Source: an uncultured Clostridia bacterium | GTDB taxonomy: Bacteria; Bacillota; Clostridia; TANB77; RGIG9151 | Assembly (NCBI GenBank): GCA_934500865.1 | Contig: CAKSUD010000004.1 | Coordinates: 1 to 48,955, forward strand | Direction of reading: 5' to 3' | Length of the DNA stretch: 48,955 bases | In this document: positions 31,669-40,395 of the stretch, piece by piece | How the letters are laid out: each line of letters begins with the position of its first letter | How positions within the stretch are numbered: the first letter of the stretch is position 1 | The notes under the pieces: model-generated | Told to the model about the DNA's origin: nothing | The model's database searches: none | What the model saw: the letters and a program-made list of their open reading frames with translations, nothing else | Made by a program: the position numbers and the translations under genes

Positions 31669-33519
31669 ATGTTTAGATTTTTACCACTCATAAGCATTAA
31701 GGACATTACAGGCGCAATTTTTGATGCAGTTGTAACGCCTGTCACAAATGCAGTTGGTAAAGTTATATCTACGGTACTTAATACTATTATAAATGATGTA
31801 TTAATGCCTATACTTGGACCATTTTTCAAGTCATTGGTTGAACCGATATTAGGAATTATCGGCGATTTGTTTATGGCTTGGATACATATAAAGTCATATT
31901 ATTTATATGTAGCTGTTTTGAAAGTTATAGATGTATTAGAATATGCGTTTAACATCTTTGGTGGAGTAAGCGATGTTACAGTAGTGAAAAACGGTCAAAA
32001 AAGCACAGACTTTTTACTTAATGTATTTTTTACAAACTCAGGTATTTCAAAGATTTTCTGGTCAATTACATTATTAGCATTTGCTGTGTCATTAGTGTTT
32101 GGAATTATCGCGGTTATGAAATCTACTACCGACCTAGACGGTAAAAGGCCGGTAGGCAAAGTAATAGGTGCAATTGCAAAGACAGGACTTACATTTTTAA
32201 TAGTTCCGTTTTTTACGCTTTTTGCACTTAATATGACTAACATTGTTATAAAGAAAACAAATGAAATACTATCTATGAGTGTGGGTATGGATACTCCATC
32301 TCTCGGAACGGTTTTATTCTTAGCCACAACATTACAAGCAGAAGAAAACTCAGCAGGCGAGATGTCTGCAACTGAAATGGCTGAAGCATTAAAAAATGGC
32401 AACGACAATGATACAATGGCAGGTTTTACTGACGGTGTAAGAGCTGACTATTATTCAGGCAAAAAGAACTATTGGAATGCCGGAGATGTATTAAGCGATT
32501 TTAATATTACACAAGTTAAAACTGTATTGGGATTATTTATGTCGCTATTTGTTGCACTTATGCTTATAATTTGTACGTTTGTATTCATTACAAGAATTTT
32601 TGAAGTAATGCTTTTATATATTGCCTCTCCATTCTTTGTAGCAACAATTCCGTTAGACGATGGCGCAAAATTTAACGAGTGGCGGAATATGTTTATAGCA
32701 AAGCTTTTCTCGGGTTTTGGTATGCTAATAGGAATGAAACTCTATATCATTCTTGTACCTATAATTATGAGTTCTAACTTGGAACTTTCATCAATCAACT
32801 TCGTAAACATGGGGCTTAAAGTATTATTTATAGTTGGTGGCGCATTTGCAATATATAAGTCAAATTCACTACTTATGCAGATATTAAATATTCAAGCATC
32901 TTATGCAGAGGCTTCAACAGCACAAGCAGGGTTTGGATTTATTATGTCTGCTAAAAATATGGGAATGAGAGCATTAAGAGGCAGTGGAATGACTTCTTCT
33001 AAAAAGCCTCAAGGCGATATGACTAAAGAGATGGCAAATGGAAGCAATAAAAACCCTAATCTTAATACATTTAATAGAGTTAGCGTGTCTGCCGGAACAA
33101 CAAGAAATAAAAATATTACTATCGGTGCACATAGAGCAAATAAAAATAATATTGAAATTGGTGGTCATAGAAGAACGTGGGAAAATGGTACTATAAGTGG
33201 AGGCGTAAGAAAAACTGATTTCGTAATAGGAAATAACCGCAGTAGCCAATCAAGTTCAAGTCAAAGTACATCAACTTGGCAAAGAGGAACAATTAATAGA
33301 ACAACTCAAAATAGTAGCTTTAGCGGTGGAACTTCAACAACAGTAAATCAAACCACTTCTACAAGCGTTAACAATAGCTTTAGTAGTTCGAGTAGTATTT
33401 CTAATAATGTAAGCACTCCAAGCAATAGTTCTTCTACAAATTCTACAAAATCTACTCCAAAGAATACTTGGAAAAAGGCTACACCTAGCGGGAAAAATGA
33501 TAATGGAAATAAGTTTTAA
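31669..33519 (+). CDS. VirB6/TrbL-like channel protein, paralogue 2, with Ser/Thr/Asn-rich tail
   Basis: A 616-residue polytopic protein, second of the tandem set. It shares FNIFGGVSDVT, DFLLNVFFTNSGISKIFW, YYSGKKNY and SPFFVATIPLDDGAKFNEW with paralogue 1. Six or more helices lie between about 55 and 420. The last 190 residues are low complexity, rich in Ser, Thr and Asn, and start with three spaced motifs IGAHR, IGGHR and IGNNR; the first matches LGAHR in the tail of paralogue 1. The tail is probably unstructured and may bind a partner. GAGGTGAG precedes the ATG. Confidence 0.83.
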   Translation: MFRFLPLISIKDITGAIFDAVVTPVTNAVGKVISTVLNTIINDVLMPILGPFFKSLVEPILGIIGDLFMAWIHIKSYYLYVAVLKVIDVLEYAFNIFGGVSDVTVVKNGQKSTDFLLNVFFTNSGISKIFWSITLLAFAVSLVFGIIAVMKSTTDLDGKRPVGKVIGAIAKTGLTFLIVPFFTLFALNMTNIVIKKTNEILSMSVGMDTPSLGTVLFLATTLQAEENSAGEMSATEMAEALKNGNDNDTMAGFTDGVRADYYSGKKNYWNAGDVLSDFNITQVKTVLGLFMSLFVALMLIICTFVFITRIFEVMLLYIASPFFVATIPLDDGAKFNEWRNMFIAKLFSGFGMLIGMKLYIILVPIIMSSNLELSSINFVNMGLKVLFIVGGAFAIYKSNSLLMQILNIQASYAEASTAQAGFGFIMSAKNMGMRALRGSGMTSSKKPQGDMTKEMANGSNKNPNLNTFNRVSVSAGTTRNKNITIGAHRANKNNIEIGGHRRTWENGTISGGVRKTDFVIGNNRSSQSSSSQSTSTWQRGTINRTTQNSSFSGGTSTTVNQTTSTSVNNSFSSSSSISNNVSTPSNSSSTNSTKSTPKNTWKKATPSGKNDNGNKF

Positions 33520-33553
33520 TAGAAATTATTAATAAATTAGTGAGGTGATAAGG

Positions 33554-35746
33554 TTGAAAAATATAGCTAAAAAAATAATTGTAACATTTTTTGTTATGGC
33601 GTTTATTTTGATACCTTTCGCTTCTTATGCTGATGATTCAGATTTAACTATTTATAAATCCAGATATATAAACCATTCTGATAAAGATTGGTGGGATTAC
33701 GGAATAGATGTTATTATTCCAGGGAATTACACACTTGGATTTACTGCTACTAACTTAGCAGAAGAGGATTCAGAGGACAATAATTTTGAAATATATTGTG
33801 ATTCAACGAAAATTGTAAGTGCAACCAAAATTCCTTGGGATGAGGAGAATACCGAACAAGAAATGTCTTTTAGTGTTTCTTTATCCTCCGGGAAACATAA
33901 AATTTCGGTTCGTTCGCTTAATGAGGATTGGGACTTTACATATATTGATTTTACATTAGAAACGGCTACGTCTAGTGGCGGAAATTCTGTACCTGGAACA
34001 TTAAAAGCAAGTGATAAGAGTGGTTCTTATGGAAGTACATTTTCCGGTGACACAGTATATATGAATGCCGGAGACTTTACTGATTATAGAATTGCAGTTC
34101 AAAAATCCGGCACATATAATTTTAAGGCAGTAGGGAAATTTGACGGAACTGATGGCAACAGACTGGTTATAAGGTTAGATAATGCGGAGCTTACAACTAT
34201 TGAGTATAATGAAACAAGTTCGAATTATGTTGAAGTTGCTACGACTTTTGACTTGCCAGCAGGAACACATTATTTTGAAATATATAATGATGATGGACAT
34301 TATAGCCTAAGTTCACTTGAATTTTCATTAAAATCTGAAAAGTATATAACTCCAATTAAAAGACTTACTAAAGAGCAGTATGAAAAAAATCCATCAGATA
34401 TTGAAATAGATGTAGGCAGTGACTCTGAACTTAGTGTCGTAGAAGCTTCAAAGCGAATAGCAAACGGACTTGAAAACACAGTAGGTTTCTTTATAAGAAT
34501 GCTTATGAATTTAATTCAGCCAATAGTTGATTTATTTTTGGGCTTACTTAAAAAGCTTCTTACTGAGCAAAGCGGACTTATTGAAAAGCTATTTAACATA
34601 TATATCGATTTGGTCACTTTTTGGGCAAGAATGGTGTTGTTTGAGCTATTATTAGTTTTACTTAGAACTATTGATGCACTTATGAACATTTTTAATATTT
34701 TCGCCGGAACAAAACCAATTTTGGTTGACGGAAATAGCACAATTTTCATAAATATGTTGTTTGAAGACACAACAATCAGAAGAATATTCTGGGGTGTATT
34801 TATATTAGGTATAGCGCTTAACTTGATTTTTGCAATTATCAGTGTTACTAGAGCTATTTTCACAGACGATAGGGAAAAATCAATAGGGCCTATGTTAGGC
34901 AGAATAGGAAAAAGCCTTGCAACGTACGTTATGGTGCCGATTTTAGTTATAGTTAGTGTAAACCTTGCTTCAGCAGTATTACTGAAAATTGACGATATAA
35001 TGACAGTAAATGCGGGAGGAAACGATTTAACATTTGGTAATACGCTGTTTATGATTTTCTCATTTGGAGAAGAAACGTCAGCTTATGAGGATTGTTCTGA
35101 AAATCCGTCATTTACAGATAGGGCAAGAATATCTTTTTATAACAACAATACAAAATATGAAAGGTCAGCCGATTCATCGGAGTATTTCTATTTCTCGTAT
35201 TTTAAGGTACTTGGCGGGATAATTTTATGTATATATATAATATTACTTTTAGCATTAGCAATTGTTATGTTTGTTACAAGAATTTTTGACTTAATATTAC
35301 TATTCATTGTTTCACCATACTTTGCCGCAACGATTTCGCTTGATGGAGGAGAGAAATTCGGCGATTGGAGAAAGTTATTTATTGCTAAATTGGTTTCAGG
35401 TTTTGGTTTAGTTATAATGATGAAGTTATTTGTTGGAATAGTATTACCGATTATAACAGATGGAAGTGTTATTTTCTCTACAAATACTTTTATAAATACT
35501 GGTTTTATGATTTTACTTTTAACAGCTGGTTGTTATGCAGTATTTAAATCACATAATTTACTTATGAAACTGATCGACCCACAAGCAGCACTAGCAGAAA
35601 TGGGAATTGCAGAAGTAGCGGTTGGAGCAGCACAAGAAGTGGTTAATATTGTTAAGTCCGAAGCATCTGGCGGAGCGTCTAAGGCGACACCGACAGGAAG
35701 TGGAGGAGGACTTTCAATAGAGCAAAAGGATATTATTTCTAAGTAG
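33554..35746 (+). CDS. VirB6/TrbL-like channel protein, paralogue 3, with two CBM-like ectodomains
   Basis: A 730-residue fusion. A signal peptide (KKIIVTFFVMAFILIPFASYA) leads to two beta-sandwich modules at about 29-140 and 150-265; each ends like a CBM6/35 carbohydrate-binding module (GKHKISVRSLNEDWDFTYID and AGTHYFEIYNDDGHYSLSSL). From about residue 300 the protein is a VirB6-like membrane domain with FNIFAGTKPILVDG, FINMLFEDTTIRRIFW and SPYFAATISLDGGEKFGDW, matching paralogues 1 and 2. A TTG at 33554 after GAGGTGAT is chosen over the GTG at 33545. The fusion suggests wall or host-glycan contact by the channel itself; sugar binding is inferred from fold resemblance only. Confidence 0.82.
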   Translation: MKNIAKKIIVTFFVMAFILIPFASYADDSDLTIYKSRYINHSDKDWWDYGIDVIIPGNYTLGFTATNLAEEDSEDNNFEIYCDSTKIVSATKIPWDEENTEQEMSFSVSLSSGKHKISVRSLNEDWDFTYIDFTLETATSSGGNSVPGTLKASDKSGSYGSTFSGDTVYMNAGDFTDYRIAVQKSGTYNFKAVGKFDGTDGNRLVIRLDNAELTTIEYNETSSNYVEVATTFDLPAGTHYFEIYNDDGHYSLSSLEFSLKSEKYITPIKRLTKEQYEKNPSDIEIDVGSDSELSVVEASKRIANGLENTVGFFIRMLMNLIQPIVDLFLGLLKKLLTEQSGLIEKLFNIYIDLVTFWARMVLFELLLVLLRTIDALMNIFNIFAGTKPILVDGNSTIFINMLFEDTTIRRIFWGVFILGIALNLIFAIISVTRAIFTDDREKSIGPMLGRIGKSLATYVMVPILVIVSVNLASAVLLKIDDIMTVNAGGNDLTFGNTLFMIFSFGEETSAYEDCSENPSFTDRARISFYNNNTKYERSADSSEYFYFSYFKVLGGIILCIYIILLLALAIVMFVTRIFDLILLFIVSPYFAATISLDGGEKFGDWRKLFIAKLVSGFGLVIMMKLFVGIVLPIITDGSVIFSTNTFINTGFMILLLTAGCYAVFKSHNLLMKLIDPQAALAEMGIAEVAVGAAQEVVNIVKSEASGGASKATPTGSGGGLSIEQKDIISK

Positions 35747-35769
35747 TAGAAATTAGGGAGGATGTAAAA

Positions 35770-38436
35770 ATGCGTATTATTCCAAAGAACACAAGAGTAA
35801 AAATGGAGTTATTTAAGGGCGTAGGATTGGTAGATGTTTTAATAGGATTAGTAGGAATTACGATTGTTGTATTCTTATTCTTATCTAATATTACATTCAA
35901 GTACTGGCTTATGTTAGCAGTCACATTACTATTTGTAATCTTAGTGGTTAAAATTGATGATGACCAAACTTATGTGCTTGTAAATAATATAATAAGACAT
36001 TTGTCATATAGAAGGAATTTTGCAAAGAATCCTGATGCAAAAGCTAAAAAGAAGGAATATGATATAAAAGATATTACACCATTTAGTAAAATAGAGAATG
36101 GGCTAATCGATTTTAACGGAAAATACGTTGCAGGTGTAATTGAAATTTCTCCAATTGAATTTAAGTTTTATAGCGAATTTAGACAAAATAATTTGATAGA
36201 CAGAGTGTTTGGCGCAATTTTAAGAAATTTATCAGGTGAGCAAGCGGCAAACTTAGTTAAGATTGACAGACCTGTTAATTATGATGATTATATTCAATCA
36301 GAAAATCAAAAAATAGCAGAGTTAAGAAATGCATTTACGAATGGAATGTTAACAGAAGAAGAATTTAACGTTCGTTTAGAAATATTAACTAAGCGTAGAG
36401 AAAATATTGATTACATAAACAAGGAAATACAAGTCATTAAGTCATATCATTATCTTGTAATATATGACACAGACAAAACATTAATTGAGGAACAATTAAA
36501 ATTTGCATATGAATCTCTTACAGCAAATAATATGAATGTTAAAGTGTTAAATGATAAGGAATTAGCTATATTCTTAAAGTACAATTACACTTATAACTTT
36601 GATGAAAGAGAAATTGAAACTATAGCTCCTGAAAATTATATGGATTGGATTTTGCCAAATAAAATTGAGATGTTTGGACGTACAATCGAATATGATGGAA
36701 TAGTTACTCATAACTTAAGAATTACAGACTTCCCGATGTCTGTATATAATGCTTGGGGATACAGATTATTCGATATTCCGGATACAAAGGTAGTTATGAA
36801 ATTAAAACCGGTAGATAAGTATCAAGCTGTAAGACGTATAGATAGAGCAATAGATGAATTAAGAGGGCAAGGAAATGCAACAGGCAAGACAAGTAAGCTT
36901 ATTGAATTAAGCAACCATATCGATACATTATCTGAAGTTTTAGCAACCTTGCAAAGTGACAACGAGACATTATTTGAAGTTAACATATATATCACAATTT
37001 ATGATAGAAGAACACCGGAAGAAAAAGCAAAATCAAGAGTTAATCTTAAAAAACGTGTAAAAAGATTACTATCAGAAGATGGATTTAAGACAGATGATTT
37101 GTTTATGCAACAATTTGATGCATATGTTGGGACACAACTTTCAGCATACGACCCACTTATTAAGAAATCAAGGAGTATACATTCAACATCCGTTGCAGCA
37201 GTATTCCCATTCGTCAATAGTGTTTTATCTGATGAAGGCGGAATTAATTTAGGAAACAGCAATGGCTACCCGGTATTCTTAAACTTCTTTAAGAGGGATA
37301 GAGAAAGGGTTAATAGTAATATGGTTGTTATCGGTAAATCCGGTAGTGGTAAGTCATATGCGACAAAGATGATGCTTACAAATTTAGCAGCAGAAGACAG
37401 TAAAGTATTTATTCTAGACCCTGAAAATGAATATTCTACTTTAGCTAAGAATTTACATGGTAAACTTATTGATGTGGGAAGCGCAAAGCAAGGAAGATTA
37501 AATCCATTCCAGATTGTTGCCAGTGTAGATGAAACGGAAGATGAAGGCGCAGCTAATACAAGCTTTGCAGCACATTTACAGTTCTTAGAAGAATTCTTTA
37601 GACAAATCTTAAGCGGATTAGATAATGACGCAATGGAATATCTAAATAACTTAATTTTAAGGGTATATGCTACTAAAGGAATTGATGAAACGACAGATAT
37701 AAGCAAATTAAAACCAGCTGATTTCCCAACATTTGATGATTTATATGATGCTATTTTGTTTGAATATCAAAAGACTCAAGGAGATTATAGTAAAAATAAC
37801 TTAAGAACACTTTTAACATACATTTCTAAGTTCTCTACCGGTGGTAGAAACTCTAATTTATGGAACGGAGAGGCAACAATCTCTACCGAAGAAAATTTTG
37901 TTGTGTTTAACTTCCAAAGCTTGCTTGCAAATAAAAATGACACAATTGCCAATGCACAAATGCTTTTAGTATTAAAATGGCTAGACAATGAAATTATTAA
38001 AAATAGAGATTATAATATGAAATATAATGCAAATAGAAAAATTATTGTTGTTATTGATGAAGCACACGTATTTATCGATGAAAAATATCCTATTGCATTA
38101 GACTTTATGTTCCAACTTGCTAAGAGAATAAGAAAGTATAATGGTATGCAAATTATCATTACACAAAATATTAAGGACTTTGTTGGTACAGAAGAAATCG
38201 CAAGAAAATCTACGGCAATTATTAACGCTTGTCAGTATTCATTTATTTTCGCACTTGCACCAAACGATATGCATGATTTATGCAAATTGTATGAAAAAGC
38301 CGGTGAAATTAATGAGAGTGAGCAAGAAAAGATTATTAATAATGGTAGAGGTCAAGCATTTGTTGTAACAAGTCCAACAAGCAGAACAAGTATTGAGATA
38401 GTTGCAGCACCTGAAGTTGAGGAACTATTTAGTTAG
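35770..38436 (+). CDS. VirB4-type T4SS ATPase with N-terminal PrgI-like segment
   Basis: The main energy-providing ATPase of the machine, 888 residues. The first 80 residues hold two membrane helices and the pattern of a PrgI/VirB3-like protein (MRIIPKNTRVKMELFKGVGL, YWLMLAVTLLFVILVV), here fused to VirB4. The VirB4 body has Walker A GKSGSGKS at 522-529, ILDPENEYSTLAKNL, Walker B IIVVIDEAHVFIDE with Asp763-Glu764, and the late motif IRKYNGMQIIITQNIKDFVG. AGGGAGGATG gives a good start. It ends 11 bases before the lipoprotein gene. Full-length with all motifs intact, so the system is probably functional. Confidence 0.94.
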   Translation: MRIIPKNTRVKMELFKGVGLVDVLIGLVGITIVVFLFLSNITFKYWLMLAVTLLFVILVVKIDDDQTYVLVNNIIRHLSYRRNFAKNPDAKAKKKEYDIKDITPFSKIENGLIDFNGKYVAGVIEISPIEFKFYSEFRQNNLIDRVFGAILRNLSGEQAANLVKIDRPVNYDDYIQSENQKIAELRNAFTNGMLTEEEFNVRLEILTKRRENIDYINKEIQVIKSYHYLVIYDTDKTLIEEQLKFAYESLTANNMNVKVLNDKELAIFLKYNYTYNFDEREIETIAPENYMDWILPNKIEMFGRTIEYDGIVTHNLRITDFPMSVYNAWGYRLFDIPDTKVVMKLKPVDKYQAVRRIDRAIDELRGQGNATGKTSKLIELSNHIDTLSEVLATLQSDNETLFEVNIYITIYDRRTPEEKAKSRVNLKKRVKRLLSEDGFKTDDLFMQQFDAYVGTQLSAYDPLIKKSRSIHSTSVAAVFPFVNSVLSDEGGINLGNSNGYPVFLNFFKRDRERVNSNMVVIGKSGSGKSYATKMMLTNLAAEDSKVFILDPENEYSTLAKNLHGKLIDVGSAKQGRLNPFQIVASVDETEDEGAANTSFAAHLQFLEEFFRQILSGLDNDAMEYLNNLILRVYATKGIDETTDISKLKPADFPTFDDLYDAILFEYQKTQGDYSKNNLRTLLTYISKFSTGGRNSNLWNGEATISTEENFVVFNFQSLLANKNDTIANAQMLLVLKWLDNEIIKNRDYNMKYNANRKIIVVIDEAHVFIDEKYPIALDFMFQLAKRIRKYNGMQIIITQNIKDFVGTEEIARKSTAIINACQYSFIFALAPNDMHDLCKLYEKAGEINESEQEKIINNGRGQAFVVTSPTSRTSIEIVAAPEVEELFS

Positions 38437-38447
38437 GAGGAAATGTA

Positions 38448-39242
38448 ATGAAAAGAATTGCTAAAATATTGTCCGTACTTTTAATACCTTTGATGTTTAC
38501 AGGCTGTGGAAAAGAGGAAGTTAGCTATAGAACATTAAAAGAAATTCAAGGTGATGGAACGATAAATATTGCTTTTTCTACTGATGAGTATCCTTTTATG
38601 ACAAAGGATACTAACTCAGAACAAAACGAGAAAGATAAGGAAAATGATAAAATTTATCATCAAGAAGAACAGTTAATAGGTGAATTTGTAAAGAGAAACG
38701 GAGTTAAAGTTAATCTTATAAAAACGTCAAGAGAGGAAGTAACAGGTCTTCTCTTAGATGGAAGTGCAGATGTTGCATTCGGTAAGATTGAGAAAAACGA
38801 AAGTGATAAGTTTAAGGTTAATCAATCACTTATCTTTGCAAAAGAAGTACCATATGTAATTACTAATAAAGGCGTAGATGTATTTAGTATACACGATTTA
38901 TCCAATAAAAAAGTGGCACTTATTACAGGAACACCAATGGCTAGTTTAGTAAAAACTGATGTATCAAATGTGGCTTCAACTATTAAGCAATATAAAAGCT
39001 TAGATACTGCAATAGAACAATTGCTTTTATATAATATTGATGCAGTGGTTTGCTATAAAAATGAGGCAGAAAAGATATTGGCTGAAAATTCTGATACACT
39101 TGAAATTAACACACTTTCGGATGGAAAATCCCTTGAGTATGTAGCACTTGTTTCAAAAGGGAATGACGAGTTGCTGACAGAAATAAATAACGTGATAAAT
39201 GAATATTTTTATCCTACACGAGAAGAGGATGAAGTAAATTGA
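38448..39242 (+). CDS. Solute-binding-protein-like lipoprotein (SBP family 3 fold)
   Basis: A 264-residue lipoprotein. The signal ends in the lipobox LMFTGC (Cys20), so it is anchored to the outer face of the membrane. The mature part resembles the amino-acid-binding family 3 fold: TINIAFSTDEYPFM, GLLLDGSADVAFGKI, KKVALITGTPMASLVK, LLLYNIDAVVCYKNEAEKI. No ABC permease or ATPase is nearby. An origin as a ligand sensor or as the lipoprotein (VirB7-like) component of the machine are both possible. An unusual Lys/Glu/Asn insert (about 57-72) interrupts the first lobe. It is translationally coupled to the next gene (4-base overlap). Confidence 0.82.
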   Translation: MKRIAKILSVLLIPLMFTGCGKEEVSYRTLKEIQGDGTINIAFSTDEYPFMTKDTNSEQNEKDKENDKIYHQEEQLIGEFVKRNGVKVNLIKTSREEVTGLLLDGSADVAFGKIEKNESDKFKVNQSLIFAKEVPYVITNKGVDVFSIHDLSNKKVALITGTPMASLVKTDVSNVASTIKQYKSLDTAIEQLLLYNIDAVVCYKNEAEKILAENSDTLEINTLSDGKSLEYVALVSKGNDELLTEINNVINEYFYPTREEDEVN

Positions 39243-39862
39243 AAAAAGTAATATTAGCAATATTAAAATGCTTTATGTATATAGTAATTATGGGTGTTTG
39301 CCAGGCTATATGCAGTAGTATAATTCCGAATGATAATTTGCTAAGTACGTTAATTGCCGATATAATGTTTGTGCTATTGGTATTACTACTTATAAAAGTC
39401 GCAAAACAAAGTGTTAAAGAAAGACTAAAAATTAATAAAATAGCGATAAAAACAATAGTTATTGTTATTATTATTTCATTAGCATTAAATTTAGTTTTTC
39501 AGTCTGTTCAGCTAATATTTCCGGAATCAATGAGAAGTGAATTGATGGTGGAGATGGATACAGACCTTAAAGGAGTAAAAAGCTTAATTGGCTTTATTAC
39601 TGCTGTTATTATAGCACCATTTACTGAAGAAATTTTATTTAGAGGACTTATATTAGGAGAGTTGGCAAAGTGCTTTAATATACATATCGCGATAATATTA
39701 CAGGCAATCTTGTTTGGAATTATGCATGGAAACATTATTTGGGCAGTTATTGCATTTCTATCTGCAATGCTTTACGGGTACTTTATACGAAAGTATGAAA
39801 ATATTTTTACGTCTACTATAGGGCATATGTCTGTTAATTTATTGTCATTTATTTTGACTTAA
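39239..39862 (+). CDS. CPBP-family intramembrane metalloprotease
   Basis: A 207-residue membrane protein of the CAAX-protease/bacteriocin-processing (CPBP, Abi) family with about six helices. Motif 1 is APFTEEILFRGLILGEL, motif 2 ILFGIMHGNIIWAVIAF; the paired Glu and the His are the expected zinc/catalytic residues. The TTG start overlaps the stop of the lipoprotein gene (TTGA). Such enzymes process prenylated or small peptides in the membrane; here it might mature a subunit of the neighbouring machine or cleave a regulator (inference). Confidence 0.87.
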   Translation: MKKVILAILKCFMYIVIMGVCQAICSSIIPNDNLLSTLIADIMFVLLVLLLIKVAKQSVKERLKINKIAIKTIVIVIIISLALNLVFQSVQLIFPESMRSELMVEMDTDLKGVKSLIGFITAVIIAPFTEEILFRGLILGELAKCFNIHIAIILQAILFGIMHGNIIWAVIAFLSAMLYGYFIRKYENIFTSTIGHMSVNLLSFILT

Positions 39863-39883
39863 TATATGGAAGGGATGACTTTT

Positions 39884-40189
39884 ATGGAAATTGTAAAGAA
39901 GAATAATGAAGATGGTATTGTTTTAGAACTAACAGGAAAACTTGATACAAATACAGCACCTGAGTTAGAAACAGCTATTACAGATTTATTAGTCAGTGAG
40001 GAAGTTAAGAATTTAGAACTTGATATGGCAGGAATTACATATTTAAGTTCAGCAGGGCTTAGAGTATTACTTGCTACACAGAAAAAAATTAATGCATTGC
40101 AGGGACAACTGGTTATAACCAATGCAAGTAAAACATTAAAAGAAGTGTTTGAAATAACCGGTTTTATGGGAATTTTAACAATAGCATAA
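39884..40189 (+). CDS. STAS-domain anti-sigma-factor antagonist
   Basis: A 101-residue RsbV/SpoIIAA-type protein. The phospho-acceptor loop is ITYLSSAGLRVLLATQ, and the N-terminal part reads GIVLELTGKLDTNTAPELET. The ATG at 39884 is preceded by AAGGGATG; the ATG at 39866 overlaps that site. It is the last gene before a strong terminator and the natural substrate for the HATPase kinase at 18470 and the PP2C phosphatase at 17290, which lie at the opposite end of the locus. The separation by 21 kb makes a third, distant partner possible. Confidence 0.9.
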   Translation: MEIVKKNNEDGIVLELTGKLDTNTAPELETAITDLLVSEEVKNLELDMAGITYLSSAGLRVLLATQKKINALQGQLVITNASKTLKEVFEITGFMGILTIA

Positions 40190-40198
40190 GATTAAAAG

Positions 40199-40235
40199 AA
40201 GACTGTAAAAAAACAAGTTTTATAGTCTTTTTTTG
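40199..40235 (+). terminator. Terminator closing the T4SS-STAS operon
   Basis: Stem AAGACTGTAAAA / TTTTATAGTCTT (12 bp with one G-T) followed by TTTTTG. Confidence 0.85.
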
Positions 40236-40270
40236 TCGCACAAATTCTTAGTAGAATTAACAAAAAACTA

Positions 40271-40299
40271 TTGACTTTCCGAACAAATGTTTATAAAAT
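40271..40299 (+). promoter_or_regulatory. Sigma-A-type promoter for the unknown gene at 40396
   Basis: TTGACT, 17 bases, TAAAAT (within TATAAAAT). A second, weaker possibility is TTGTTA at 40335 with TATAAA at 40359 (18-base spacer). Confidence 0.55.
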
Positions 40300-40395
40300 T
40301 ATTTTGTCATTAAAGATGAAATTTAACGTAAATTTTGTTAAAATGGATATGCTTATATTATAAAGTAATGAATATTATTTGACGGGGGGATTTGT

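Noticed and set aside
17246..40189. The middle region as an integrative conjugative element
   Set aside because: No relaxase, integrase, replication gene, oriT-like repeat or flanking direct repeats are visible, and regulation is by shared ECF-type promoters; only the T4SS core resembles such elements.
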